In this document: positions 24,791 to 33,897 of the stretch, piece after piece
How positions within the stretch are numbered: the stretch's first letter is position 1
Layout: every line of letters begins with the position of its first letter
Source of the DNA: Methylobacterium sp. J-088
Lineage (GTDB): Bacteria > Pseudomonadota > Alphaproteobacteria > Rhizobiales > Beijerinckiaceae
NCBI RefSeq assembly: GCF_022829295.1
Contig: NZ_JAKSYH010000089.1
Span: 1 to 52,227, forward strand
Direction of reading: 5' to 3'
DNA: 52,227 bases
Position numbers and translations under genes: made by a program
The notes under the pieces: generated by a model
Databases searched by the model: none
Told to the model about the DNA's origin: nothing
The model's input: only the letters and a program-made list of their open reading frames with translations

Positions 24791-26548
24791 TCATTTCACC
24801 ACCAGCCAATCCTCGACCACGAGGGCGTCGAGGCCGGTGGTGTAGAACATCAGGATCGCGTCCTCCGCGCTGTGGAGGATCGGCTTGCCCATGACGTTGA
24901 AGCTGGTGTTGAGCAGGATCGGCACGCCCGTGATAGCGGCGAAGGCTTCGATCAGCGCGGCGTAGGCGGGGTTGCGCGCCGCCGTGACGCTTTGGAGCCG
25001 GCCGGTGCCGTCTGCGTGCACGACCGCCGGCACGCGGGCACGGACCGCCTCCCGCCAGACCAGGGTGCGCTCCATGTAGGGGCTGTCGGCGTAATCCTCG
25101 AACCAGTCCGGCCCGGCCTCGGCCAGGACCGAGGGGGCGAAGGGCCGGAACGCCTCGCGGTACTTCACCTTGGCGTTAAGCGCGTCCTTGGCGCCCTCCG
25201 GCCGTGGATCCGCGAGGATCGAGCGGTTGCCGAGCGCCCGGGGCCCGAACTCGGCCCGGCCCTGCACCCAGCCGACGAGGCCGCCCTCCGCTAGGATTCG
25301 CGCCGCGGCCTGCGTCGCCTCCGCGTGGCCGACACGCCGGGCGCGGGGCTCCTGCTCGGCAAGGCGCTCCATGGGGGCGGTCGAGACCCGCGAGCCGAGA
25401 TAGGGTGAGAGCGGGCGTTGCTCGCGCGGCGGCCCGGCCCAGTCCGGATGATCCTCCGCGTAGGCGAGCCACGCGGCCCCGACCGCGTTGCCGTCATCGG
25501 CCGGGGCCGAGGGCACGTGCAGCCGGGCGAAGCCGGAGCGGCCCAGAACCCGGCCGTTGAAGGACGAGTTGAGGCCGCAGCCCCCGGCGATCACCAGGTT
25601 CTCGGAGGGCGCCAGCGCGTACGCCTCCGCCACCAACGCGTCCATCAAAATCCCAAAAAAATCCTGGCCGCAGCGGGCGAGGTTGGCCCAGCCGTTCTCC
25701 AGGGCATCCGCCGGGCGACGCGCGCGGATCTCCTCGGCGACGGCCCGGATCGTCTCGGCGTCGGCGTAGCGCAGGCGACCGGCTTCGACCGTGCAGAGGC
25801 GGGCGAGGAGCGCGGCGAGGTCAAAATCGGGCTGGCCGTAGGGGGCGAGCCCCATGATCTTCCACTCCTCGCCCTTCACTTGGTCGAAGCCGGCGAGATC
25901 GGTGATCAGCCCGTAGAGGAAGCCGAGCGACCCGCGCCCGCGATGGCGGCGCAGCTCGGTGATCCGGCCCTCCTCCATCCGGTAGATCGCAGCCGCGCCG
26001 GTTTCGCCCATGCCGTCGACCACCAGGGCGGTGGCCTCCGCGAAGGGGCTGCCCCAGAGGCCGTAGGCGGCGTGGCAGAGGTGGTGCGGGTAGCGCCGCT
26101 GCCCGGCGATCGTGGCCCGGGGGGCCGCACCGGTGATCCGCGCCTCCTGGTTCAGCGCCAGCAGGGTGCCGTGGCCGGCCCGCTCCTGCGCGCCGTGAAG
26201 ATCGGCGATGAACACCCGCTCCGCCTGTTCGGGGACGAAGGAGCGGTTGAGCGCGGTGGTGTGGGCGGCGAGCGCCATCAGGTCGAAGGCGCCGGCGCCG
26301 GCTTGGCCCCGCAGGAAGTCGCTGAACTGCGCACCCCACGTGGAGGCGATCACGAGTTCCGAGCCCGGCGGCACGTGCTCCTTCAGCAGTGAGGCCATCC
26401 GGGCCGGGGCGTCCGGCTCGCAGTTCGGCGCACGCTTGTACTGGAGGTGGCGCTCCGCAGCCTCGGCGAAGAGCAGGGTGCCGTCGGGCCCGACCAGTGC
26501 GAGGGCCGGATCGTGAAAGGTGGTGGCGAGGCCAAGATAGAAGCGCAT
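24791..26548 (-). CDS. Carbamoyltransferase, NodU/CmcH family
   Basis: A 585-residue enzyme that would transfer the carbamoyl group of carbamoyl phosphate, via an ATP-dependent carbamoyl-adenylate, to a hydroxyl on a small molecule. The N-terminal Kae1-like domain starts FYLGLATTFHDPALALV and has HHLCHAAYGLWGSPF and VVDGMGETGAAAI. GGCGLNSSFNG follows. The C-terminal domain has GWVQGRAEFGPRALGNRSIL and PILLNTSFNVMGKPI. Length fits the family. Members decorate Nod factors, cephamycins, nodulation factors or aminoglycosides, yet no such cluster is nearby. The start ATG 26548 is placed at the conserved FYLGL; a long open frame upstream lies antisense to other material and is not part of it. Confidence 0.92.
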   Translation of the reverse strand: MRFYLGLATTFHDPALALVGPDGTLLFAEAAERHLQYKRAPNCEPDAPARMASLLKEHVPPGSELVIASTWGAQFSDFLRGQAGAGAFDLMALAAHTTALNRSFVPEQAERVFIADLHGAQERAGHGTLLALNQEARITGAAPRATIAGQRRYPHHLCHAAYGLWGSPFAEATALVVDGMGETGAAAIYRMEEGRITELRRHRGRGSLGFLYGLITDLAGFDQVKGEEWKIMGLAPYGQPDFDLAALLARLCTVEAGRLRYADAETIRAVAEEIRARRPADALENGWANLARCGQDFFGILMDALVAEAYALAPSENLVIAGGCGLNSSFNGRVLGRSGFARLHVPSAPADDGNAVGAAWLAYAEDHPDWAGPPREQRPLSPYLGSRVSTAPMERLAEQEPRARRVGHAEATQAAARILAEGGLVGWVQGRAEFGPRALGNRSILADPRPEGAKDALNAKVKYREAFRPFAPSVLAEAGPDWFEDYADSPYMERTLVWREAVRARVPAVVHADGTGRLQSVTAARNPAYAALIEAFAAITGVPILLNTSFNVMGKPILHSAEDAILMFYTTGLDALVVEDWLVVK

Positions 26549-26607
26549 GCCAGCAGGGGGTAGCGCATTTCGGCCCGTGCCGCGAAGCCGGGGTCGCGCG
26601 GACGGGT

Positions 26608-27810
26608 TCAGGCCGCGGCAGCGCGGGGCCGGGCGAGGAGGAGGATCGCCGCGCCCACGAGGCCCGACAGCGCGGAGCCCGTGAGCACGCCGAGCTTCAC
26701 CGCGGTCTCGTGCTGCGGGTCCGCAAAGGCGAGGCCGCCGATGAACAGACTCATGGTGAAGCCGATGCCGCACAGCACGGCGACGCCGTAGACCTGCCCC
26801 CACCCCGCGCCGGCCGGGCGCTGCCCGAGCCCGAGCGCGACGGCGAGCCGCAGGCTCGCGAATACGCCGGCTTGCTTGCCCAGGAACAGGCCGGCCGCGA
26901 TGCCGAGCGTCACGGGCTGGAGCAGCGCGTCGCCGGTCAGGCCGGTCAGGTTCACGCCCGCATTGGCGAAACCGAAGACCGGCACCACCCCGTAGGTGAT
27001 CCAGGGGGCCAGCGCGTGCTCCAGCCGATGCAGCGGCGAGAGCGCGTCCTCGGGGCGACCTGGGCTGACCCGGATCGGGATGGTGAGCGCCAGGAGCACG
27101 CCCGCGATGGTCGCATGGATCCCGGAGCGCAACACGAGGACCCAGAGCACGAGGCCGAGAATCAGGTAGGCCGGAAGCCACGATACGCCGGCCCGGTTGA
27201 GTCCGTAGAGGCCGGCGACCACGAGGGCGGCCAGTCCCAGCATCGTGAGGTCGAGGCCGGAACTGTAGAACAGTGCGATCATCAACACGGCGCCGAGATC
27301 GTCGATGATCGCCACCGCGCTGAGGAAGATCTTCAGGGAGACCGGTGCCCGGGACCCGAGGAGTGCCAGGACACCGAGCGCGAAGGCGATGTCGGTGGCG
27401 GCCGGGATTGCCCAGCCCCGCAGGGTGTCACTGCCGACATTGGCGAGCGCGTAGAATCCGGCCGGAACCGCCATGCCGCCGAGTGCCGCGAAGCCGGGTA
27501 GCATCCGGTCCGGCCAGGTGCGCAGCCGCCCGTCCAGCGCCTCGCGCTTGATCTCCAAGCCGACCAGCAGAAAGAACCCGGCCATCAGCCCGTCGTTGAT
27601 CCAGTGCTGGACGCTCATCGGCCCGAGGGCGTTGTGGAGCGCGTGCGCGTAGGTCCCGGCAAACGGCCCGTTGGCGATGACGAGGGCGAGCGCCGCCGCG
27701 CCCATCAGGATCAGCCCGCCCGCCGCCTCACTGGCGAGCAGCGTGCGGATGGCCGAAAGGGGGCGCGGGCCGCGCCTCGGCGGGGTGCGATGGGGGGCTG
27801 GCGATGTCAT
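26608..27810 (-). CDS. nhaA: Na+/H+ antiporter NhaA
   Basis: A 400-residue inner-membrane antiporter exporting sodium in exchange for protons, for pH and salt homeostasis. It shows [22 protein letters not shown], the [14 protein letters not shown] helix and the ion-binding [16 protein letters not shown], whose two aspartates correspond to D163 and D164 of E. coli Nha[16 protein letters not shown] occupies the late helices. About twelve transmembrane segments fit the fold. It is on the same strand as the carbamoyltransferase gene 59 bases downstream, and the thioredoxin-like gene lies upstream; co-transcription is possible but functions are unrelated. Confidence 0.96.
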   Translation of the reverse strand: MTSPAPHRTPPRRGPRPLSAIRTLLASEAAGGLILMGAAALALVIANGPFAGTYAHALHNALGPMSVQHWINDGLMAGFFLLVGLEIKREALDGRLRTWPDRMLPGFAALGGMAVPAGFYALANVGSDTLRGWAIPAATDIAFALGVLALLGSRAPVSLKIFLSAVAIIDDLGAVLMIALFYSSGLDLTMLGLAALVVAGLYGLNRAGVSWLPAYLILGLVLWVLVLRSGIHATIAGVLLALTIPIRVSPGRPEDALSPLHRLEHALAPWITYGVVPVFGFANAGVNLTGLTGDALLQPVTLGIAAGLFLGKQAGVFASLRLAVALGLGQRPAGAGWGQVYGVAVLCGIGFTMSLFIGGLAFADPQHETAVKLGVLTGSALSGLVGAAILLLARPRAAAA

Positions 27811-27867
27811 CGCGGCAGGCCTTGCCGCGCATCGGAGGCGGGGGCAAGCAAGCTGGACAGAAAACCT

Positions 27868-28509
27868 CTACGACGTCCGCCCCAGAGCCGCGCGGATCAG
27901 CGCCAGCCCATCCGGGCTCGACCACGCGGCCGGCCCCTTCATCACCCCGAGGGTGCAGCCCTGCGCGTCGATCAGCATGGTGGTCGGCAGGCCGGGGGAT
28001 TGGGTGTCGCGCTGGATCGCCGGGAGCACGCGCCCGCCGGGATCGGCATAGAAGGCGAGATCGTGGATGCCGGCCTGTTTCAGCCATTCAGGCGGCTTCT
28101 CCAGGTTGCGGGTGTCGACATTGATGGCGACGACTTGGAAATCCGACCCACCGAGTTGCGTCTGAAGCTGGTCGAGCGCCGGCATCTCGGCTTTGCAGGG
28201 GGCGCACCACGTCGCCCAAAGATTGACCAGCAGCAGCCGGCCCTTGAGATCGGTGAGCTCGGTCTCGGCCCCGCCCGGGCCCTTGAACCGGATCTCGGGA
28301 GCGGGCCGGGCCTGCGGCAGGGCCTGCATGGCGGCGACCTCGCCCTTCGCGGCGGCGTCGACCCGGGCGAGTGCCGGCTTGGCGGCAGCGCAGGGCTGGA
28401 GCGCCCCGCCCGTGTTGCCGGGCAGGAGACCGCTCCCGTATAGGGCGATCCCGAGGACGGCGAGCGCGACGACGCCTGCGCCGGCCAGGATGGGTGTGCG
28501 GCTGGGCAT
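27868..28509 (-). CDS. tlpA: TlpA-like membrane-anchored thiol:disulfide interchange protein
   Basis: A 213-residue protein with an N-terminal membrane anchor ([21 protein letters not shown]) and a periplasmic thioredoxin fold carrying the redox motif [13 protein letters not shown]. The cis-proline loop is GLPTTMLID. TlpA proteins keep periplasmic cysteines reduced, notably for cytochrome oxidase copper-site assembly. Extra cysteines at PCAAAKP and in DAQGCTL are seen in rhizobial TlpA. The gene is divergent from argH with a 42-base gap, so the two promoters must be compact. The tlpA-argH divergent pair recurs in related genomes. Confidence 0.9.
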   Translation of the reverse strand: MPSRTPILAGAGVVALAVLGIALYGSGLLPGNTGGALQPCAAAKPALARVDAAAKGEVAAMQALPQARPAPEIRFKGPGGAETELTDLKGRLLLVNLWATWCAPCKAEMPALDQLQTQLGGSDFQVVAINVDTRNLEKPPEWLKQAGIHDLAFYADPGGRVLPAIQRDTQSPGLPTTMLIDAQGCTLGVMKGPAAWSSPDGLALIRAALGRTS

Positions 28510-28551
28510 CAGCTTTGCCTGCCGGGACGTTCAGGGCGCGGAAGGATCGAC

Positions 28552-29931
28552 ATGAGCAACCGGATGTGGGGCGGCCGCTTCGCGAGCGGCCCGGCGGAGA
28601 TCATGGAGGAGATCAACGCCTCCATCGGATTCGACAAGCGCCTCGCGCCCCAGGATATCCGCGGCTCGCTGGCGCATGTGGCGATGCTCGGCCAAGCCGG
28701 CATCCTGCCCGCGGAGGATGTGGCTGCGATCGAGGCCGGGCTCAAGTCCGTGCGCGACGAGATCGAAGCCGGCACCTTCGTGTTCAAGCGCGAACTCGAA
28801 GACATCCACATGTCGGTGGAGAGTCGGCTTACCGAGATCGTCGGCACGGCCGCCGGGCGCCTGCATACGGCGCGCTCGCGCAACGATCAGGTCGCCACCG
28901 ATATGAAGCTCTGGGTGCGCGACACCCTCGATTCCCTCGACCAGCAGGCCGCCGACCTGCAGCGGGCGCTGGCCGAAAAGGCGCTGACGCACGCCGAGAC
29001 CGTGATGCCGGGCTTCACCCATCTGCAATCGGCCCAGCCGGTGACCTTCGGCCACCATTGCCTGGCCTATGTCGAGATGCTGGCCCGCGACCGGGGGCGG
29101 TTCCGCGACGCCCGGGCGCGGCTCAACGAATGCCCGCTCGGCGCCGCCGCGCTCGCCGGCACCTCTTTCCCGATCGACCGGCACGCCACCGCGTCGGCGC
29201 TCGGCTTCGACCGGCCGACCGCCAACTCCCTCGATTCGGTCGCCGACCGCGACTTCGCCCTTGAATCGCTCGCGGCTGCCTCGATCTGCGCCGTGCATCT
29301 GTCGCGCTTCGCCGAGGAGCTGGTGGTCTGGACCTCGGCGCAGTTCAACTTCGTGCGGCTGTCGGACGGCTATACCACCGGCTCGTCGATCATGCCGCAG
29401 AAGCGCAACCCCGATGCCGCCGAGCTGGTGCGGGCGAAGTCCGGCCGGATCATCGGCGCGCTGACCGGCCTGCTCGTCGTCATGAAGGGGCTGCCGCTCG
29501 CCTATTCGAAGGACATGCAGGAGGACAAGGAGGGCACGTTCGACGCGCTCCAAGCGCTGTCCCTGTGCCTGGCCGCCATGACCGGCATGGTGAAGGACCT
29601 CGAGCCCAACGCCGCGGTGCTCAGCCAAGCCGCCGGCTCGGGCTACGCCACCGCCACCGATCTCGCCGACTGGCTGGTGCGCGAACTCGGATTGCCGTTC
29701 CGTCAGGCGCACCATGTCACCGGCCGCCTCGTCGGCGCCGCCTCGGCCAAGGGTGTCGGGCTTGAGGAACTGTCGCTGGCCGAGATGCAGGAGGCCGAGC
29801 CGCGGATCACCGAGGCGGTCTACGCGGTGCTCGGCGTCGAGAACTCGGTGGCGAGCCGCACCAGCTACGGCGGCACCGCGCCCGTGAACGTGCGCAAGCA
29901 GGCGCAGGGCTGGATCGAGCGGCTCGGCTGA
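28552..29931 (+). CDS. argH: Argininosuccinate lyase
   Basis: A 459-residue enzyme for the last step of arginine synthesis: argininosuccinate to arginine plus fumarate. It starts [20 protein letters not shown]. It contains [13 protein letters not shown], the [16 protein letters not shown] loop and the superfamily signature [16 protein letters not shown] with the catalytic serine loop. Length and motifs are complete. In related genomes the next genes are often a small lipoprotein and lysA, but here a kinase-like gene follows after about 200 bases. Fumarate released here is also a substrate for the fumarase encoded further along the window. Confidence 0.97.
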   Translation: MSNRMWGGRFASGPAEIMEEINASIGFDKRLAPQDIRGSLAHVAMLGQAGILPAEDVAAIEAGLKSVRDEIEAGTFVFKRELEDIHMSVESRLTEIVGTAAGRLHTARSRNDQVATDMKLWVRDTLDSLDQQAADLQRALAEKALTHAETVMPGFTHLQSAQPVTFGHHCLAYVEMLARDRGRFRDARARLNECPLGAAALAGTSFPIDRHATASALGFDRPTANSLDSVADRDFALESLAAASICAVHLSRFAEELVVWTSAQFNFVRLSDGYTTGSSIMPQKRNPDAAELVRAKSGRIIGALTGLLVVMKGLPLAYSKDMQEDKEGTFDALQALSLCLAAMTGMVKDLEPNAAVLSQAAGSGYATATDLADWLVRELGLPFRQAHHVTGRLVGAASAKGVGLEELSLAEMQEAEPRITEAVYAVLGVENSVASRTSYGGTAPVNVRKQAQGWIERLG

Positions 29932-30133
29932 GCGGATCCGGCCGCCCTGTGCAGGACACCCCCTGGCCAAGGCGGCCGGGCGATGGCACGGTTCGCCCAT
30001 GACCTTGTGGGTTCACAGCGCGGGGACCGCGATTCGCGGTCGCATTTGATACCCGGTCTGATCCGTCAGGCCGGGCGATCCCGCATGTGAACGCCTTCGC
30101 GGCCTCGGTGCCGCAAGCTCAAGGTCTCCCACC

Positions 30134-30625
30134 ATGTCCAGGAACGATGCGACGCTGCACCTTGTGTGCGGCAAGATCGCGGCCGGAAAATCGACGCTCA
30201 CCGCCCGCCTCGGGCAGGAACCCGACACCGTCGTGATCGCAGAAGATCACTGGCTCGCCCGGCTCTATCCCGACGCGCAGACCTGTCTCGCCGACTACGC
30301 CCGCAACGCGGCGCGGCTGCGCGACGCTATGGGGCCGCACATCGTGTCCCTTCTGAGCCTCGGCGTGTCGGTGGTTCTGGATTTTCCGGCCAACACGCTG
30401 ACCAACCGGGCCTGGATGCGGACCCTGTTCGAGGCGGCCGGTGTCGCGCACCAGCTCCACGTCTTCGATGTGCCCGATGCGGTCTGCAAGGCCCGCCTGC
30501 TCCGACGGAACGCCGAAGGCACGCACGACTTCACGGTGACGGAGGCGGATTTCGATCTGGTCAGCCGCTATGTCGTCCCGCCCGCGCCGGAGGAAGGCTT
30601 CGATCTCGTCACTCACCAGCCGTGA
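30134..30625 (+). CDS. Small P-loop kinase-like ATPase
   Basis: A 163-residue protein with Walker A GKIAAGKSTL at the N-terminus and a lid-like VCKARLLRRNAEGTHDF with conserved arginines. LSLGVSVVLDFPANTLTNRAWMR provides a Walker B-like aspartate. This is the AAA_33 pattern of small zeta-toxin/gluconate-kinase-like ATPases that phosphorylate small molecules or confer antibiotic resistance. No antitoxin gene is adjacent, so a toxin role is unsupported. It overlaps the convergent downstream gene by 13 bases at the 3' end. The 200-base spacer before it shows no gene. Confidence 0.85.
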   Translation: MSRNDATLHLVCGKIAAGKSTLTARLGQEPDTVVIAEDHWLARLYPDAQTCLADYARNAARLRDAMGPHIVSLLSLGVSVVLDFPANTLTNRAWMRTLFEAAGVAHQLHVFDVPDAVCKARLLRRNAEGTHDFTVTEADFDLVSRYVVPPAPEEGFDLVTHQP

Positions 30626-31449
30626 GAGGCAACCGGTCGAGGGGCGCTGGTGGAAGGCAGGGACAGTCCCAAAGGCCAGACCGGAATCGGCTCGTCCGGC
30701 TCGGCGTGGCCTGCCCGGCTCGGCCGCCTGCTGATCAAGGCCGCCATCGCGTGCAGCCACGCCACGGCCTCTTCGAACAGTCTGTGGGCCTTGACCAGGA
30801 TGTCCTCATCGCCCGGGCTGCCCGCTCCACTCGGAGAAGCGCTGTTGGGTGCGGTTCCGGAATCCACCGGCCGCCGGATCTCGCCGTTGGCCTCGGCCTT
30901 CTTCGGCGCTGCCGTATCCGGCGCCTCGCTCTTCGTCTTGGCCTGCGTCACCTCGGCGGCGGCCGAGGCTGCCTCTCCGATCAGGGATCCCGCATCGATC
31001 GCGTCTCCGGCCCGGGACGGGGCATTCATCCGCGCGGCGGCCTTGGCCAGGGCGGGCGATACGACGTCCGGCTGCGCCTCCGCGACGGCGTAATCCTGGG
31101 CGGCATCAGCGATCACGCGGGCAAGCATGGCCAGATCCCGGGCGATCTGGCGGGCCGCCTTCCGGTCGCTGGAGGCCGCTGCCGCCCGGGCCTCCGCCTT
31201 GAGCCGCGCGAGCTTCCGCTCCGCCTCCTGCAGCGTATGGGCCGCCACGGCGTGCGCGCCCGGCGGGGCCGAAGCCATGGATGCGAGCAGGCTCTCCATC
31301 TCGGCCCGACGCGCGCGGCGCAGGGCTTCCAGGGCGGGGTCGGTCCGGACGTCGTCCTGCGCCCGCGCCCGGCGCTCCCCGGGAGCCGGATCCCTCACCG
31401 CCGTCGCGGAGCGCGGGACCGGCAGCACCCTGTTCACGGCTCCGATCAT
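30613..31449 (-). CDS. Alanine-rich coiled-coil protein, unknown
   Basis: About 278 residues, rich in alanine, arginine and glutamate. The central region (ALEALRRARRAEMESLLASMA, then LQEAERKLARLKAEARAAAAS and ARQIARDLAMLARVIADAAQDYAV) has the heptad character of long amphipathic helices. A C-terminal hydrophobic patch (EEAVAWLHAMAALI) follows a low-complexity linker. I recognise no family. ATG 31449 (MIGAVNRVLPVPRS) is chosen; in-frame ATGs at 31527 and 31581 would extend into AT-richer sequence. The 3' end overlaps the P-loop kinase gene by 13 bases, tail to tail. Confidence 0.65.
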   Translation of the reverse strand: MIGAVNRVLPVPRSATAVRDPAPGERRARAQDDVRTDPALEALRRARRAEMESLLASMASAPPGAHAVAAHTLQEAERKLARLKAEARAAAASSDRKAARQIARDLAMLARVIADAAQDYAVAEAQPDVVSPALAKAAARMNAPSRAGDAIDAGSLIGEAASAAAEVTQAKTKSEAPDTAAPKKAEANGEIRRPVDSGTAPNSASPSGAGSPGDEDILVKAHRLFEEAVAWLHAMAALISRRPSRAGHAEPDEPIPVWPLGLSLPSTSAPRPVASHGW

Positions 31450-31904
31450 GGCGGCTTCACCGTCCGTGGGAGCGGCCCTGAGTTGAGTGACGGACTCATA
31501 CGATGCGGCAAAGAAATGGTCCCGCATCGACGCGGGATTTGCAAGTGATAAAATCCGAATGTCGAGATGAGTTCGCAGCATCTGGAATTAGAAAGCGAAT
31601 TATTTGGCGAGGGCCTGACTTGCCCGGAGCCGTAAGCTCCGATCTGGAGCGGATTAGCCTCCTAGGTGCAGGGCAATTCTATGGCTTGCCCGGATGCTTC
31701 TTGGTTTGGTCAGCGAATCCTTGATGACAAAAACCGGTGCGCGGGGCTGGTCCCGGCTCACGCCAGGCCAGTGTGTGCGCCATCCCGCTTACCCACAGGC
31801 GGGGAAGAAAATTGTGCGGTGCAACCATCCGCCAAGTCGTGCGTTCACCATCTGGCTAAGTCCGACCCGCTACAAGCTTTGCCGTGTGGAACGGAGTGCG
31901 CAGG
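31450..31904. other. Gene-free spacer, 455 bases
   Basis: No credible gene, tRNA or known RNA is visible. It is less GC-rich than the surroundings, especially 31500-31620. A small hairpin, TCCCGC/GCGGGA followed by TTT, lies at 31520-31540. The right end supplies GGAG (31893-31896) as the ribosome binding site of the following small gene. The rest of the spacer shows nothing I can interpret. Confidence 0.5.
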
Positions 31905-32186
31905 ATGCCTGTCGAGAGTTGGCTGCAGCCGGAAGAGGTTTCGGATCTGGCGGCACGGGCGACGGCGATGATCGATGCCGCCCTGACCGGTTCCGGCCTG
32001 ACCCGGGAGGCCTACTGGGCCGCCGTGCGCAAGGGCTACAACACCCCCTACAACGATCCGCCCCGCAAGCAGGCCGTCCCCGCGCAACCGAACGCCGTTC
32101 CGATGGCTATCGGTGAGACGGTCGAACCGGTTGCCGCCGCAGCGGTGGTGATCGCCGCGCAGGCCGTGGAGGCACGCGCGATCTGA
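31905..32186 (+). CDS. Small hypothetical protein, 93 aa
   Basis: A 93-residue acidic/alanine-rich protein. The N-terminal half, WLQPEEVSDLAARATAMIDAALTGSGLTREAYWAAVRKGYNTPYND, is predicted helical and looks conserved in character. The C-terminus is low complexity and alanine/valine-rich (AAAAVVIAAQAVEA). No family recognised. ATG 31905 has GGAG 8 bases upstream. It precedes the IalB-family gene by about 106 bases on the same strand. Confidence 0.6.
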   Translation: MPVESWLQPEEVSDLAARATAMIDAALTGSGLTREAYWAAVRKGYNTPYNDPPRKQAVPAQPNAVPMAIGETVEPVAAAAVVIAAQAVEARAI

Positions 32187-32254
32187 TGCGGATGGCGCTC
32201 TCTCGCCATCTTGCAGACGTTTTACGCAAGCTTCACTAATCCTGAACCCCGGTC

Positions 32255-32272
32255 CGGCCCTTGAAAGGGCCG
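32255..32272 (+). terminator. Perfect hairpin upstream of the IalB-family gene
   Basis: CGGCCCTT (32255-32262) and AAGGGCCG (32265-32272) form a compact palindrome. It lies between the 93-residue gene and the IalB-family gene, ending 21 bases before the latter's ATG. It could terminate the upstream gene or sit in the downstream leader; no strong U-tract follows. Confidence 0.45.
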
Positions 32273-32292
32273 CCCGTCGTCAGGAAGTGAAG

Positions 32293-33018
32293 ATGGTCCG
32301 CGCCTCACGTCTGCTCCCGGTCGGAGCTCTCTTCTTGCTCTCATCCGGTCTCGTCACCGGTGTCTTCGGAGGTCTGCTCGGCGTCCCGGGCCTGTCCGCC
32401 ACGGTCGCGTGGGCACAGGACGCTGCGGTCGATACCAGTGGGGACGATGCGGCCCCGGCCCAGCGTGGGCGTCGGCGCGGTCGCCAGCGGCCGGCGGCCC
32501 GGGCCGAGAAGAGGGCGGTGACGCCCCCTGGCATGCAGCAGGCCACACCGGTAGCGATCTTCGGTGACTGGAACGTATTCGTGAACGGCGACGGCCGCAC
32601 CAAGCTCTGCTACGCGATCGCGCAGCCGCAGGCCCGCTCGCCCAAGACCCTCAAGCGCGATACCGCCTACCTGTTCGTCAGCGTGCGCAAGGGCGAGAAC
32701 GTCCAGAACGAGGTGGCGGTGATGCTGGGCTTCCCCTCGAAGCCCGCGGCCTCCCAAGTCAAACCCGGCTCGGCCGCCACCCCCACGGACCCGAGCCTCA
32801 ACCTCGGCAGCAACCGCTACGGCCTCGTGGTGAAGGACGGGAACGCGTGGCTGCAGAACCCGGCCGAGGAGGCCCGGGTCGTTTCCGAGATGAGCACCCG
32901 CAACCCGAAGCTCATCATCAAGACCACGTCGATGCGCGGTAATCCCACGAGCGACGAGTACGCGCTCGGCGGCTTCGCCGAAGCCATGAAGCGCACCCGC
33001 GAGGAATGCGGGCGGTAG
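32293..33018 (+). CDS. Invasion-associated locus B (IalB) family periplasmic protein
   Basis: A 241-residue exported protein. A signal peptide (LLPVGALFLLSSGLV..ATVAWAQ) is followed by an arginine-rich linker (AQRGRRRGRQRP) and the IalB domain: IFGDWNVFVNGDGRTKLCYAIAQP, TAYLFVSVRKGENVQNEVAVMLGFP and a C-terminal cysteine in REECGR. The two cysteines of the family are present. The name comes from Bartonella erythrocyte invasion, but most members are in non-pathogens and their biochemical role is unknown. ATG 32293 with AGGAAG 5 bases upstream is the start. A strong hairpin follows the stop. Confidence 0.9.
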   Translation: MVRASRLLPVGALFLLSSGLVTGVFGGLLGVPGLSATVAWAQDAAVDTSGDDAAPAQRGRRRGRQRPAARAEKRAVTPPGMQQATPVAIFGDWNVFVNGDGRTKLCYAIAQPQARSPKTLKRDTAYLFVSVRKGENVQNEVAVMLGFPSKPAASQVKPGSAATPTDPSLNLGSNRYGLVVKDGNAWLQNPAEEARVVSEMSTRNPKLIIKTTSMRGNPTSDEYALGGFAEAMKRTREECGR

Positions 33019-33039
33019 CGCGCTCGAACCGGATGATCC

Positions 33040-33078
33040 CCCCTCCGCCGAAGCGTGTCGGCTGCTTCAGCGGAGGGG
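33040..33078. terminator. Bidirectional terminator between convergent genes
   Basis: A 15-base arm (33040-33054) pairs with 33064-33078 with one mismatch and a 9-base loop (CCCTCCGC.GAAGC / GCTTC.GCGGAGGG). It lies 21 bases after the IalB-family stop and 16 bases past the stop of the convergent small gene, as expected for a shared terminator. No U-tract on either strand. Confidence 0.65.
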
Positions 33079-33094
33079 TGTTGCGATGCACCGA

Positions 33095-33397
33095 TCAAGC
33101 GCGGCGGAGCTGGGCCCGCTCCTGCCCGGCGCCGGGGTGAGCGCGGGCGCGCACGCGCTCCCGGGCCGCGCGGGTCGCCTGCTCGGCGGTCCGGAAGAGG
33201 GTGCCGTCGAGCCCATCGAAATCACGGGCGGATGAGAAGAACCGGACCCCGCGCCCTTCTGGCACGGCGATCCCGGCGGTGATCTCACCGATCTCGATCA
33301 CCCGCGGCGGCCCGGCCGGACCAGGCAACGGAATGGTGGCCGGATCGGCCGCCTTCAGGCCCTCTCCGGGCATGTGTTCTGCAAAGAGACTGTGCAT
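33095..33397 (-). CDS. Conserved hypothetical protein, 100 aa
   Basis: A 100-residue soluble protein with a core VIEIGEITAGIAVPEGRGVRFFSS, then FDGLDGTLFRTAEQATRAARERV. This resembles a family of short uncharacterised Methylobacterium proteins in which a small beta-rich unit is followed by a helix. No catalytic motif is evident. ATG 33397 has AGGGAG about 11 bases upstream. Its stop faces the shared hairpin with the IalB-family gene. Confidence 0.65.
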   Translation of the reverse strand: MHSLFAEHMPGEGLKAADPATIPLPGPAGPPRVIEIGEITAGIAVPEGRGVRFFSSARDFDGLDGTLFRTAEQATRAARERVRARAHPGAGQERAQLRRA

Positions 33398-33776
33398 GGC
33401 ACTTGGAACTCCCTGGGCCGGCGTGAAGCCATGCCGGATAGCGATGACTGCTGGATGATGGTCGACACGCTAGCGTCGACAGCGCCGGTGTCGGGCGCGG
33501 CAGCAAGGCACGTTCGGGAGCGTAGGGTGGTCGACCGGGGGTCTCTTCGACATCGGATGTCCTCCAGACTGAAGGACCGCGCGGCACGAAGGCCGTCGCA
33601 GTGCTTTAGCGTTTGATGACGCGGCGCAAGCTACGCTTCTCAAATCACCGCGACCGACGCGGGCGCGAAGCCACATCGGCACTTCCGAAGATGGCGATGC
33701 GGCGACGGACCGTCAACGGAAGCGATTTCCGTTTTCGGAGCTGCGCCTGGGAGGGAAGTGGCCCCGGTTCCGCTTC
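33398..33776. other. Gene-free spacer with a small palindrome
   Basis: No credible coding sequence. The best structure is GTCGACACGCTAGCGTCGAC at 33461-33480: a central 10-bp perfect palindrome (ACGCTAGCGT) flanked by GTCGA and TCGAC. It lies about 65 bases upstream of the ATG of the 100-residue gene, so it could be an operator. Confidence 0.4.
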
Positions 33777-33881
33777 CTAGTGCTCTGACGCATTCACTTC
33801 GTTCATGCGAGTGAGCACTAGTTCTTTGGTTTTGCATCAATTTTTCCAGACTTGGCTGACGCCTCAGTCTGGATCGATGCA
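33777..33881. repeat. Compound inverted-repeat element
   Basis: Two adjacent palindromic units. Unit 1: CTAGTGCTC (33777-33785) with GAGCACTAG (33813-33821), enclosing CGCAT/ATGCG (33789-33793 and 33805-33809). Unit 2: TGCATC (33833-33838) with GATGCA (33876-33881), enclosing CCAGACT/AGTCTGG (33846-33852 and 33866-33872) and an inner GGC/GCC. The element ends just downstream of the HAD phosphatase stop. It looks like a composite of REP-type units. Confidence 0.6.
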
Positions 33882-33897
33882 CTAGAGACGAGACCCT

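Noticed and set aside
26549..27181. Upstream extension of the carbamoyltransferase frame into nhaA
   Set aside because: The family begins at FYLGL near 26548; the extension is a shadow of nhaA in another frame and is low-complexity.
30134..30625. Zeta-type toxin of a toxin-antitoxin pair
   Set aside because: The P-loop kinase resembles the superfamily but no antitoxin-sized gene lies upstream on the same strand, so the system is not supported.
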